Shown here one piece after another: positions 7,115 through 13,884 of a DNA stretch of 15,583 nucleotides. A program made the position numbers and the translations under genes. A model generated the notes under the pieces. It was not told the origin of the DNA. It saw only the letters and a program-made list of their open reading frames with translations, and made no database searches. The number at the start of each line of letters is the position of its first letter. The stretch's first letter is position 1. The stretch is from Clostridiales bacterium (GTDB lineage Bacteria > Bacillota > Clostridia > Tissierellales > Sedimentibacteraceae). The stretch is from the NCBI GenBank assembly GCA_003487955.1, contig DNNJ01000028.1, positions 40,170 to 55,752 on the forward strand, written 5' to 3'.

Positions 7115-7856
7115 AAGTTTCACCTCTAATTATATTATCAACAATAATTATGGTAATATTATCAGTCCCGCCATTATCGTTTGCTTGTTTAATCAATTTT
7201 TGCACGCTTTCAGAAGCACCGTATTCTTTTATGATTTCCAGCATATTATCATCGGATACATGAGTTGTAAGTCCGTCGGTGCAAAGAAGAAGTATGTCAT
7301 TTTCAAATAATTCCATTTCGAAAATATCAGCATGTACAAATTCTTCGCTGCCTAATGCCCGAGTGATTACATTTCTTTTAGGATGTGTCTTGGCTTCTTG
7401 AGCTGTAATTTTTCCATCCTTCATCAATTCATTCACATAAGTATGGTCTGTGGTAATTTGTTTGAGCTCATTATTCCTCAATAAATAAGCTCTGCTGTCA
7501 CCAATATTTCCTATGTAAATTATTTTATTCAGCTTATCTATTACCGCCATGGTTATGGTTGTTCCCATACCGCAGCACCCTTCTTTATTAAATGACTCTT
7601 CTCTTATTTTGTCATTACTCAGATTCACACTTTCAATAATAAATAATGGCGGCTTAAAATTTCCCTTTTTCATACTTTCATCGAAAAAATTTCTTATCTC
7701 CTCAATAGCAATGGAGCTTGCCACTTCACCGGCATTGTGCCCTCCCATTCCGTCAGCAACAGCATACAGACAGTAATTATCAAACTCTTTAACTATTAAA
7801 CTATCTTCATTATTTTCCCGCATTAAGCCCTTATTTGTTTCGAAGAACACATTCAT
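7104..7856 (-). CDS. stp: PP2C-family serine/threonine phosphatase (PrpC/Stp)
   Basis: A 250-residue cytosolic Mn/Mg-dependent phosphatase that reverses PrkC phosphorylation. All PP2C motifs are visible: RENNEDS near the N-terminus, VADGMGGHNAGEVAS (metal-binding Asp-Gly), GTTITMAVI, NIGDSRAYLL, TDHTYVNEL, LLLCTDGLT and the C-terminal GGTDNITIIIV with the last metal-binding Asp. Length is typical (about 245-250). The start is placed at the ATG at 7856, with GAGGTG a few bases upstream; an in-frame GTG at 7868 would overlap the rlmN stop and spoil that site. It lies between rlmN and prkC exactly as in Bacillus and overlaps prkC by 11 nt. prpC is an equally used name. Confidence 0.96.
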   Translation of the reverse strand: MNVFFETNKGLMRENNEDSLIVKEFDNYCLYAVADGMGGHNAGEVASSIAIEEIRNFFDESMKKGNFKPPLFIIESVNLSNDKIREESFNKEGCCGMGTTITMAVIDKLNKIIYIGNIGDSRAYLLRNNELKQITTDHTYVNELMKDGKITAQEAKTHPKRNVITRALGSEEFVHADIFEMELFENDILLLCTDGLTTHVSDDNMLEIIKEYGASESVQKLIKQANDNGGTDNITIIIVDNIIRGETYDR

Positions 7857-7864
7857 ACAGCACC

Positions 7865-8893
7865 TCACATTTTCAACAAATCATTTCTCAGTTGACCGCA
7901 GGCAGCGTTGATATCACTGCCCAATTCTCTTCTGAGCGTTGCATTAATTCCGTTATCCGTCAATATTTTCTTAAATTTCATAATATCCAAATCATCTGAA
8001 GGCTTAATATTTGCTTCTTTTACATAATTGCATGGAATTAAATTAACATTTGCTAATTTGGTTTTTAATAATTTGCTTAAGTTTTCTGCATCTTCCCGGC
8101 TATCATTAAAACCCTTTATCATAATATATTCAAAGGTAAGTCTTCGTCCCGTTGTTTTAACATAGTAATCACATGCTTTAAATATATCGGTAAGTTTATA
8201 TTTTCTTGCAATGGGCATTATTTGCTCTCTTTTCTCCTGAGCAGGTGCATGAAGAGAAATTGCCAATGTTATAGGAAAATTCTCATCAGCTAATTTGTAA
8301 ATATTCGGTACTATACCGCTTGTGGAAAGAGTAATTTTTCGCATGGAAATATTTTGCCCTCTTTCATCGTTTATAATATTTATAAATCTCACTACATTAT
8401 CGAAGTTTTCAAGAGGCTCACCCGAGCCCATTATTACTACATTTGATATCTTTTCATTTGTATCTTTTTGAATTAAATATATTTGCTTAAGCATTTCTGC
8501 AGAAGTTAGATTCCTTGTAAAACCGTTCTTGGTGGAAGCACAAAAATGACAACCCATCTTGCATCCCACCTGTGATGAAATGCATGCGGTATTGCCGAAT
8601 TTATATTTCAAATAAACACTTTCAACTATGTTTCCGTCTTCGAATTTTATTACATATTTCTTTGTTTCATCTTGTTTTGATTCAAGTTTTAATTCAATCT
8701 CTGCATCAGTGAATTCATATTCTTTTTTAAGCTCTGCCTTCGTTTTTTGGGATACATTTGTCATTTCATCGAAGCTGTCAACAGTTTTATTATGTATCCA
8801 GTCAAATATCTGACTTGCCTTAAATTTCGGTTCATTAATTTTAAGAATTGCCTCTTTTAGCTCTTCAAAGATTAAATCATCAATTTTTCTCAT
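7865..8893 (-). CDS. rlmN: Dual-specificity 23S rRNA / tRNA adenine-C2 methyltransferase RlmN
   Basis: A 342-residue radical-SAM enzyme that methylates C2 of A2503 in 23S rRNA and of A37 in some tRNAs. The [4Fe-4S]-binding CxxxCxxC is Cys111, Cys115, Cys118 in GCKMGCHFC. Cys104 (CISSQVGC) and Cys332 (NAACGQLR) match the two mechanistic cysteines, the latter carrying the transient methyl group. GSGEPLENFDNV and SLHAP are the usual SAM-binding segments. RlmN is distinguished from the resistance paralogue Cfr by this housekeeping context and overall sequence, though the two are homologous and the distinction rests on context. GAAGG precedes the ATG. It follows rsmB after 84 nt that hold a short palindrome, and is followed by stp 8 nt later. 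Confidence 0.96.
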   Translation of the reverse strand: MRKIDDLIFEELKEAILKINEPKFKASQIFDWIHNKTVDSFDEMTNVSQKTKAELKKEYEFTDAEIELKLESKQDETKKYVIKFEDGNIVESVYLKYKFGNTACISSQVGCKMGCHFCASTKNGFTRNLTSAEMLKQIYLIQKDTNEKISNVVIMGSGEPLENFDNVVRFINIINDERGQNISMRKITLSTSGIVPNIYKLADENFPITLAISLHAPAQEKREQIMPIARKYKLTDIFKACDYYVKTTGRRLTFEYIMIKGFNDSREDAENLSKLLKTKLANVNLIPCNYVKEANIKPSDDLDIMKFKKILTDNGINATLRRELGSDINAACGQLRNDLLKM

Positions 8894-8931
8894 ACTTACC
8901 TTCTATATGATATGACATTGTTAATGAATAA

Positions 8932-8969
8932 CTGTCATCTTGAGGGCAAAACCCTCGTCATTCTGAACG
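8932..8969. repeat. Short imperfect palindrome between rsmB and rlmN
   Basis: GAGGG (8942-8946) and CCCTC (8952-8956) form a small hairpin. It is flanked by related arms TGTCATCTT and GTCATTCTGA. CTGTCATCTTG is shared exactly with the tandem repeats upstream of rsmB (10332-10342, 10364-10374). The right half resembles the widespread GTCATTCTGA-type intergenic repeats of bacteria (recollection, not searched). There is no T tract, so a terminator is unlikely. Confidence 0.45.
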
Positions 8970-8977
8970 CAATTATA

Positions 8978-10300
8978 TCATATCCTTTTTATTTTCGCAA
9001 TAAAAAACCCATCCATACCGTTCAAATGTGGATAAATCTCAACATAACCCTTTTTGGCAGTTTCAAAATACTCATCAATATTATCTGATATATCAGCTAA
9101 AACATAATTTTTATTATTATTTAAGAACCTGTTAATAAGTTCGTAGTTTTCCTCAATATTCGTAGTGCAGGTGGAATATACCAACTCGCCTCCCTGTTTT
9201 AAATATTTTGAACCATTTTCAAGTATTTGATATTGAATTTCTGTTATATCATTTATATTTGTCTTGTTATACTTTATTTCCGGTTTTCGTCTTATTATTC
9301 CAAGTCCCGAACATGGAACATCCGCAATGACATAGTCTGCTTTATCAATTAATGAATCATCCAATTTTGCTGCATCATATTCTTCCACTTTAACATTCGT
9401 TATCCCTAATCTTCTCATTTCATTTTCTATCAGCTTAAGCTTTGCCGTATATATGTCTCTTGATATAATTTTGCCTGTGTTATTCATCATTTCTGCAGCA
9501 TTTAATGTTTTGCCGCCGGGAGCAGCACACATATCTATTATCAGTGAGTTTTTCTTTGGATTTAAAATTTGCCCTGCCGTCATCGAGCTTTCGCTTTGAA
9601 TTGAAAAAAGTCCGGTCTTATATTCATCTGTTTTATCTATTTCAAAAGGATTCTCAATTATTAATCCCTTATCAGCATATTTGCACTTATATGTTTTTAT
9701 ACCTTTTTCTTCAAAGAGTTTTATCAACCAATCTCTTTTAATTTTAAGAGTATTAACTCTTATTTCCAATGGAGCTTCAGCATTATTTGCTATTAAAACC
9801 TTTTCTATATCCTTGACGAACTGCTTTTTCCATTTATTAATCAATTCCTTTGGATATGAATATTTAACACTTAAGTATTCATCCTTCGGTAACTGATTCA
9901 TTTTTTCTGTTAGTGTATCTTTGTTTCGCAGTATATTTCTAAGTACCGCATTAACAAATTTTGAACCACTTATATTGCCTTTGTCCTTAATATATTGGAC
10001 ACTTTCATTTACTACAATGTTTTCATGTGACTTATCTAAAAAGAATATCTGATATACCGCTAACCTCAGCACAACTAAAACATCTATTTCCATTTTCTTT
10101 GTTTTCGTTTTTGACACTTCATTGATAATCCAATCAATAAATATTAGATTCTCAATAACTCCCAAAACTGATTTCCGATACAGCGAAAGAAACCTATTAT
10201 CAACATTTTTAATATCATTGTTAATCACAATGTTTGAATAGGAATTGTCTTTAAATATTTTCTTCAATGTTTCAATTGCCTGATTTCTGTAACTGTTCAT
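8978..10300 (-). CDS. rsmB: 16S rRNA (cytosine-967-C5)-methyltransferase RsmB
   Basis: A 440-residue enzyme that methylates C967 of 16S rRNA. An N-terminal NusB-like helical RNA-binding domain (first ~140 residues, with VLRLAVYQIFFL and NAVLRNILR typical of RsmB) is fused to a SAM methyltransferase domain. This has motif I DMCAAPGGKTL, motif IV DVPCSGLG and motif VI YSTCTTNIEEN. The two cysteines (in PCS and STC) are the release and catalytic residues of m5C enzymes. The ATG at 10300 is favoured, with GGGAG just upstream; an upstream in-frame TTG at 10318 lies in the repeat DNA. Length is normal. It is the first gene of the operon, with its promoter at 10390-10418; def, fmt or priA, often found upstream elsewhere, are absent here. 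Confidence 0.96.
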   Translation of the reverse strand: MNSYRNQAIETLKKIFKDNSYSNIVINNDIKNVDNRFLSLYRKSVLGVIENLIFIDWIINEVSKTKTKKMEIDVLVVLRLAVYQIFFLDKSHENIVVNESVQYIKDKGNISGSKFVNAVLRNILRNKDTLTEKMNQLPKDEYLSVKYSYPKELINKWKKQFVKDIEKVLIANNAEAPLEIRVNTLKIKRDWLIKLFEEKGIKTYKCKYADKGLIIENPFEIDKTDEYKTGLFSIQSESSMTAGQILNPKKNSLIIDMCAAPGGKTLNAAEMMNNTGKIISRDIYTAKLKLIENEMRRLGITNVKVEEYDAAKLDDSLIDKADYVIADVPCSGLGIIRRKPEIKYNKTNINDITEIQYQILENGSKYLKQGGELVYSTCTTNIEENYELINRFLNNNKNYVLADISDNIDEYFETAKKGYVEIYPHLNGMDGFFIAKIKRI

Positions 10301-10311
10301 ACTGCTCCCAT

Positions 10312-10377
10312 ATGACAAGGGGACGGGGGTGCTGTCATCTTGTATGACAAGGGGATGGGGGTGCTGTCATCTTGTCA
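10312..10377. repeat. Two tandem 32-bp palindromic repeats in the rsmB leader
   Basis: Units 10312-10343 and 10344-10375 are directly adjacent and differ at one base only (C10324 against T10356). Each starts ATGACAAGGGGA and ends GCTGTCATCTTGT. TGACAAG at a unit's left end is inverted as CTTGTCA at 10371-10377, and the junction CTTGT-ATG-ACAAG is itself palindromic. Inner TGACA/TGTCA arms allow an alternative fold. The G-rich core contrasts with the AT-rich surroundings. The array lies between the promoter (10390-10418) and the rsmB ribosome binding site, so it would be transcribed as leader RNA. It looks REP-like. Confidence 0.8.
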
Positions 10378-10389
10378 ATGTTTTTTAAC

Positions 10390-10418
10390 ATTATATCATT
10401 AATATAACCAAATAACAA
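10390..10418 (-). promoter_or_regulatory. Sigma-A-type promoter of the rsmB-asnS operon
   Basis: On the minus strand: TTGTTA (10418-10413), 17-nt spacer, perfect TATAAT (10395-10390), with TGA directly before it as an extended -10. Transcription should start near 10383, giving a leader of about 80 nt that contains the two 32-bp repeats. Confidence 0.8.
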
Positions 10419-10510
10419 AAAATATTTTATTAAAACTGTTCCGTAATCTTTTGTTACTTTTGGTTGAATGGTATTAATTAACTTTTTAGTAATTCCAAAT
10501 TATCTTTGAC

Positions 10511-10539
10511 TTGATTTTTAAAATAAATAACTATAAGAT
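10511..10539 (+). promoter_or_regulatory. Weak candidate promoter of the SEC-C gene
   Basis: TTGATT (10511-10516), 17-nt spacer, TAAGAT (10534-10539) is a partial sigma-A match at the right distance (about 55-60 nt to the start codon). The region is so AT-rich that chance matches are common. Confidence 0.3.
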
Positions 10540-10600
10540 ATGTATGCAATATATTGAAATACTTGAATGTAAATCTTATCATGAAAGGACTATGAAAATT

Positions 10601-11509
10601 ATGAAAATAGGAAGAAACGATTTATGTCCATGCGGAAGTGGAAAAAAATATAAAAAATGCTGTTATCCCAAAATTTTTGAAATCGAAAGGAATTTGGTAA
10701 GCTACAATAAAGATGATTACGAGGATGAATATGAAGATGAGGATGAACTTTTTGGTTCATTGAAAAACTTTAATGATCAGGAGTTTATGCTTGATCTTAT
10801 GAATAATCTTCGCAAAATGACATTAAATGGAAAGTCGCATATAAAAAAATATTATAAAATAAGAAAAATGCATAGCGATATTGCAAGCACTATGGTTAAG
10901 TATTATGAAGATGGCAAATTCAAACAAAAGGTAGACAATAGCAATGTTTACAAACATGAACATCCATTCAAGGATAAAAAGAAACTTACCTTTATTGATA
11001 GTAGTTTTGATCTTAATACAAGAGAAGGTGTACAGGCTCTTTATGATATATTAATATATAAAATTTCTCCTAATATAAATTGCATTACCGAAGATTTCAT
11101 TCAGTCTCATCGCTATAGAAAACCTGAAAAGGTGGAGTTTTTACATAGCATGTTAAATTCAACAATAGGACTTTTTGAAATTATAAAGACTGATTTTGAT
11201 GAAGGGTATGTATATCTTAAAGAAATACTAACAGGTGTTGAATATAAAATAGTTGATGTAGCCTTAAGCGGAAGTCAAATACATGATAATTTTTATATGT
11301 ATACGAGGCTTATCACATACAATGATATATGCTTTAACACCGGATTAAGTTTAACTTTCGATAAAAAAGACAGCTTCATAAAAGCTCATATTAAAAACAA
11401 TAAAAAAGATTATAAACCAGAAGGAGAGCTTCTAAGATTTATAGAGCTATACAATTATTTTTCAAAAAATCCTAATAAACTAAAAATACATGTTAATACG
11501 ATAAAGTAG
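10601..11509 (+). CDS. SEC-C zinc-motif protein of unknown function
   Basis: A protein of about 302 residues starting with a SEC-C zinc motif. [19 protein letters not shown] carries Cys9, Cys11, Cys20 and Cys21 (C-x-C-x8-CC), the fold found at the end of SecA and in many stand-alone proteins. It is followed by a highly acidic stretch ([12 protein letters not shown], about residues 35-46) and a soluble, lysine-rich remainder without membrane segments or a domain I recognise. The start is uncertain: ATG 10601 has AAAGGA 11 nt upstream, ATG 10592 only 2 nt, and the frame is open back to 10511. SEC-C motifs bind zinc and, in SecA, help contact SecB and the ribosome; no specific role can be inferred here. 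The gene is transcribed away from rsmB and is followed at once by a transposase remnant. Confidence 0.8.
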   Translation: MKIGRNDLCPCGSGKKYKKCCYPKIFEIERNLVSYNKDDYEDEYEDEDELFGSLKNFNDQEFMLDLMNNLRKMTLNGKSHIKKYYKIRKMHSDIASTMVKYYEDGKFKQKVDNSNVYKHEHPFKDKKKLTFIDSSFDLNTREGVQALYDILIYKISPNINCITEDFIQSHRYRKPEKVEFLHSMLNSTIGLFEIIKTDFDEGYVYLKEILTGVEYKIVDVALSGSQIHDNFYMYTRLITYNDICFNTGLSLTFDKKDSFIKAHIKNNKKDYKPEGELLRFIELYNYFSKNPNKLKIHVNTIK

Positions 11510-11540
11510 CCATTGTTGCTTAGTGAACATTTTCCGGTTT

Positions 11541-11720
11541 TTAGTTAGAAAGTACACCAAAACAAAGACAATTTACCCTACAGATGAGGCAGTAAGAAAA
11601 TCCGTATATCTTTCCATTCAGGAAATTACAAAAAAATGGAGTATGCCAATCAGGAATTGGGGAACAATAATAGGGTAGCTTATGATATTTTATGAAGATA
11701 GATTCAATAAAACACCATAG
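11541..11720 (+). pseudogene. IS256-family transposase, C-terminal remnant
   Basis: In frame from about 11541 to a stop at 11718-11720, the translation reads YTKTKTIYPTDEAVRKS, then VYLSIQEITKKWSMPIRNWG, then IIG-stop-LMIFYEDRF. This is the conserved end of IS256/MULE-type transposases (TKTK...PTDEA...KKW...W...Q...FEDR). TAG at 11676-11678 stands where the family usually has Gln, consistent with a CAG-to-TAG change. The catalytic DDE part is absent. It lies directly after the SEC-C gene, and no terminal inverted repeats or second copy are visible, so it marks an old insertion now decayed. Confidence 0.8.
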
Positions 11721-11722
11721 TG

Positions 11723-11746
11723 TCGGGGCTCTGCTCCGAACCCCGA
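11723..11746. repeat. GC-rich hairpin after the transposase remnant
   Basis: TCGGGG (11723-11728) is perfectly inverted as CCCCGA (11741-11746) around a 12-nt loop CTCTGCTCCGAA. Such GGGGCTCTGC-type palindromes are seen as intergenic repeats in Clostridia (recollection). There is no T tract on either side, so it is not an obvious terminator. Confidence 0.5.
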
Positions 11747-11783
11747 GGTTTATTACGCCGGGCTTTACCGGTGATAAAATAAA

Positions 11784-11811
11784 ATTGGGCAATCAAATTT
11801 GACTGCCCAAT
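11784..11811 (-). terminator. Terminator downstream of the VOC/conserved-hypothetical pair
   Basis: ATTGGGCA (11784-11791) pairs with TGCCCAAT (11804-11811). The interior TCAAATTTGA (11793-11802) is also self-complementary, so the stem continues after one A-C mismatch. On the minus strand it is followed by TTTTATTTTATC, a near-continuous T tract. This is a directional terminator for transcription arriving from 12317-11982. It lies about 170 nt beyond that stop codon. Confidence 0.7.
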
Positions 11812-11824
11812 CACCGTTTAAAGC

Positions 11825-11872
11825 ACAGCAAGCGTTTAGGTCGCACCTCTGCGTAGCCCATTTTTATGCTGT
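11825..11872. repeat. Foldable repeat-like block
   Basis: ACAGCA (11825-11830) is inverted as TGCTGT (11867-11872), enclosing AGGT-CGC-ACCT (11838-11848). GGTCGCACCTCTG closely resembles GGTCACACCTCTG in the hairpin chain near asnS (1423-1435), suggesting a shared dispersed element. Confidence 0.4.
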
Positions 11873-11874
11873 AT

Positions 11875-11967
11875 CTATAGTATTTGCCCTAACTCTTCAA
11901 CTGCCTGATTTTCATCTTTCAGAAAAAATATATCTTTTCCATTATTGTATTCGTATATAAAGTTGAG
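11875..11967 (-). pseudogene. Possible 30-codon coding remnant
   Basis: Between in-frame stops, the minus strand encodes FIYEYNNGKDIFFLKDENQ followed by AVEELGQIL and TAG (11877-11875). The composition is that of a normal soluble protein C-terminus, unlike random translation of AT-rich spacer, but there is no start codon or ribosome binding site. It could be the tail of a gene whose body has been lost. I do not recognise the family. Confidence 0.3.
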
Positions 11968-11981
11968 TTACAATTCAAAAC

Positions 11982-12317
11982 TTATACTTCAAACTGTCTC
12001 TCAATAAAGACACTTGCAGTTTCCTTCAGTTCATCACTGAACTCCTCAAGATTTTCAAAGCTAATAGCACCATCATTTATAAGGGAAATAATGTTATTAA
12101 TAAGGCTTGATCGACTCATTTCTAATTGAACCCCAGTCTTCTTTCTATCTTCCTTTATTCTCTTGTCCAGCCTCCAAAATTTTTCTGATGGATTTGTGTC
12201 TTCACTTAATAATTCTATATACTCCTTATTTAGCCTGTCCATATATGATTCCTGCCAATCAGCAATTTTATTTTTAAAAAGTGTCCAGTCCCTTTTTGTA
12301 AATCTCTGCTCTTGCAT
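11982..12317 (-). CDS. Conserved hypothetical protein, 111 residues
   Basis: A small soluble, charged, mostly helical protein. The segments LFKNKIADWQESYMDRLNKE, SEKFWRLDKRIKEDRKKTGV and SLINDGAISFENLEEFSDEL resemble a conserved Clostridia/Bacilli family of about 110 residues. In some databases this family is loosely labelled multidrug transporter, which its sequence does not support: there is no membrane segment. A paired helix-turn-helix-like character is possible but unproven. It starts 30 nt after the VOC gene (GGAGG somewhat far, AAGG close to the ATG), shares its promoter, and the pair ends at the terminator at 11784-11811. The co-transcribed glyoxalase-like enzyme is the only functional hint, and a weak one. 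Confidence 0.75.
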   Translation of the reverse strand: MQEQRFTKRDWTLFKNKIADWQESYMDRLNKEYIELLSEDTNPSEKFWRLDKRIKEDRKKTGVQLEMSRSSLINNIISLINDGAISFENLEEFSDELKETASVFIERQFEV

Positions 12318-12347
12318 AGCCTTAAATCTCCCTCCAAAGTCTGTAGG

Positions 12348-12716
12348 TTATTTCTTTCTTACAACTTCAATCCAATAACCATCCGGGTCAACGATAAAGT
12401 AAATACCCATTGTTTCGTTTATATATTCTATACAACCCATTTTTTCATGTTTCTTGAAGGCTTCTTCGTAATTGTCCGTAGCTATTGCAAGATGATATTC
12501 TTGTTCGCCTAAATCGTAAGGTTCTGTTCTTCCTTTCATCCATGTCAGCTCCAATGAAAAGTTTGTTTCTTCGTCACCTAAAAATACCAGAACGAAGCTG
12601 CCGTCTTCCGCTTCTTTTCTTCTCACCTCTTTAAAACCTAAAGCCTCTTCGTAAAACTTCATGCTTTTCTCTAAATCAATAACATTGAAATTAAAATGAT
12701 TAAATGTAAATTTCAT
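12348..12716 (-). CDS. VOC-superfamily protein, glyoxalase I-like
   Basis: A 122-residue vicinal-oxygen-chelate protein of glyoxalase I size. The two beta-alpha-beta-beta-beta halves carry the usual metal ligands at GlxI positions: His7 (FNHFNFNV), Glu56 (LELTW), His75 (EYHLAIATD) and Glu117 (YWIEVV). MGIYFIVDPDGYWIEVV is characteristic of lactoylglutathione lyase-type members. A lyase acting on a thiol-methylglyoxal adduct is plausible; substrate cannot be decided from sequence, and bacillithiol or other thiols may replace glutathione in Firmicutes. The start at 12716 is firm: AGAGGTG lies 6 nt upstream, and the longer in-frame start near 12770 would fall on the promoter's -35 box. It is first in a two-gene unit with the 111-residue gene. 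Confidence 0.88.
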   Translation of the reverse strand: MKFTFNHFNFNVIDLEKSMKFYEEALGFKEVRRKEAEDGSFVLVFLGDEETNFSLELTWMKGRTEPYDLGEQEYHLAIATDNYEEAFKKHEKMGCIEYINETMGIYFIVDPDGYWIEVVRKK

Positions 12717-12741
12717 AATTACACCTCTTGCTTTTTTCTTT

Positions 12742-12770
12742 ATTTTAATAAAGTATTCTAAATAAGTCAA
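12742..12770 (-). promoter_or_regulatory. Sigma-A-type promoter of the VOC gene
   Basis: On the minus strand: TTGACT (12770-12765), 17-nt spacer, TAAAAT (12747-12742). It matches 5 of 6 bases in each box and lies 26 nt before the start codon, leaving just room for the ribosome binding site. Confidence 0.75.
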
Positions 12771-12839
12771 ACTTATCTTTGTATCTTAAGTGAAAAAAAT
12801 GCTTCTTATTTTGTTGCTGTTTCACCCCCTGTAGTAAAA

Positions 12840-12992
12840 CTACTTTAAATTTAGTTCTAAGTATTTTGTACCTACAATGGGGTTATACACATAAGGTTCA
12901 ATATCATAAAATCCATATGATTTATATAATTCTTGTATAATCATATTAATCAACAGGGTATTCAATAATAGTATATTAAATTGCCCCTTTTC
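12840..12992 (-). pseudogene. GNAT acetyltransferase, C-terminal remnant
   Basis: The minus strand encodes, in one open frame ending at TAG 12842-12840, IEKGQFNILLLNTLLINM, then IIQELYKSYGFYDIEPYVYN, then PIVGTKYLELNLK. LYKSYGFYDIEPY-YNP-G-YLEL is the conserved end of GNAT N-acetyltransferases (LYxSxGF followed by NPxxGxxYMEL). Only about 50 codons remain; the acetyl-CoA pyrophosphate-binding loop (Q/RxxGxG/A) and start are missing. The upstream end abuts the stop of the membrane-protein gene (12997), so the N-terminal part seems to have been replaced or deleted there. It occupies most of the 226-nt gap between 12770 and 12997. Confidence 0.65.
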
Positions 12993-12996
12993 AATT

Positions 12997-13764
12997 CTAT
13001 ACAGGCAATACTGTTATTAGGTATCCGCCGACAATCAAACTTGCAATATTTGCGGTTAGGACATATATCACTTTTCTTGAACGTTTATGTTCCTTGCAGA
13101 AGAATAAAAATGCTATTATTTCAGCAGTAAATACAAAAATTTCTCCGAATATTAATACAAACATGGCATAACTCATAATCGGGCCATTGCTGTTTAACCA
13201 AATATTCAATGCTCCTTGAGTTACGAGGTTTATTATTAAAAAAACCATCCATGATTTTTTACTTCTAAATCCAAAAGCCCAAAATACAATGCCTTCAATG
13301 ATAAGAGTCAATACTACCCGCATAGCAATAAGCATAATAGACCTTGATATCAGTATTCCTTCTGTTATTGTTTGTTCCCGTAGATTCATCGTGTATGTAT
13401 TATTGAACATTCTATAAGGCTTAGCCATTTCTATTTCAAAGCTTTCATTTTCTGTAGTCACCGTAAAATTATAAATATCCGGCTTTTTATTCATCATATC
13501 GCTATTATAAAATATAAAATATTTTTCTATAACCTTATCAAGAATTTTTGCTTCATATTCTCGGCCTTTCAACTTTAATGTTACACTCATATTATCGGGA
13601 GCATTTGGAACAATAAAAAGTATTGAAGGCGGCTCAGCTGCATTACCGTAAGCTAAAATATTAATTGAAAAAATAATCAACAACGTTAATACAAAAGTAT
13701 TGATAACTTTTTTGCGTTCTTCCATAAGAAGGTTTAACCTGTCAGGTTTCTTCAATATCTTCAT
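12997..13764 (-). CDS. Polytopic membrane protein with extracytoplasmic N-domain, unknown function
   Basis: A 255-residue protein with an N-terminal hydrophobic segment (about 21-40, probable signal peptide or anchor). An extracytoplasmic beta-type domain follows (about 44-135, including PPSILFIVPNAPDNMSV). Four transmembrane helices follow at about 141-165, 171-190, 197-221 and 232-253. SRSIMLIAMRVVLTLIIEGIVFW and NLVTQGALNIWLN resemble a conserved clostridial family of unknown function that I recall only as hypothetical. AGGAG stands 8 nt before the ATG at 13764; Met14 is an alternative start. The 120-nt gap from the lipoprotein gene upstream shows no terminator, so the two may be co-transcribed, and both act at the membrane. 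No function is proposed. Confidence 0.8.
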   Translation of the reverse strand: MKILKKPDRLNLLMEERKKVINTFVLTLLIIFSINILAYGNAAEPPSILFIVPNAPDNMSVTLKLKGREYEAKILDKVIEKYFIFYNSDMMNKKPDIYNFTVTTENESFEIEMAKPYRMFNNTYTMNLREQTITEGILISRSIMLIAMRVVLTLIIEGIVFWAFGFRSKKSWMVFLIINLVTQGALNIWLNSNGPIMSYAMFVLIFGEIFVFTAEIIAFLFFCKEHKRSRKVIYVLTANIASLIVGGYLITVLPV

Positions 13765-13884
13765 AATATATACTCCTATACTTCTACTTCTTTTTTTCCA
13801 GCGTTTTTTAAGTAAGAAAAATAAACGTTTTATATCCTTCTATATAAAATTATACTCCAATTATTTAACAGAATTATTGTTTTA

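Noticed and set aside
10312..10377. CRISPR-like repeats.
   Set aside because: The two units are directly adjacent with no spacer, and no cas genes are present.
11541..11792. An 83-codon minus-strand frame over the transposase remnant.
   Set aside because: It is antisense to the recognisable IS256 tail, Cys/Pro-rich and spans a palindrome; no start signals.
13765..13884. Promoter for the membrane-protein gene using TATAAT near 13850.
   Set aside because: A -10-like box exists but no -35 hexamer lies at 16-18 nt; chance matches are frequent in this AT-rich gap.
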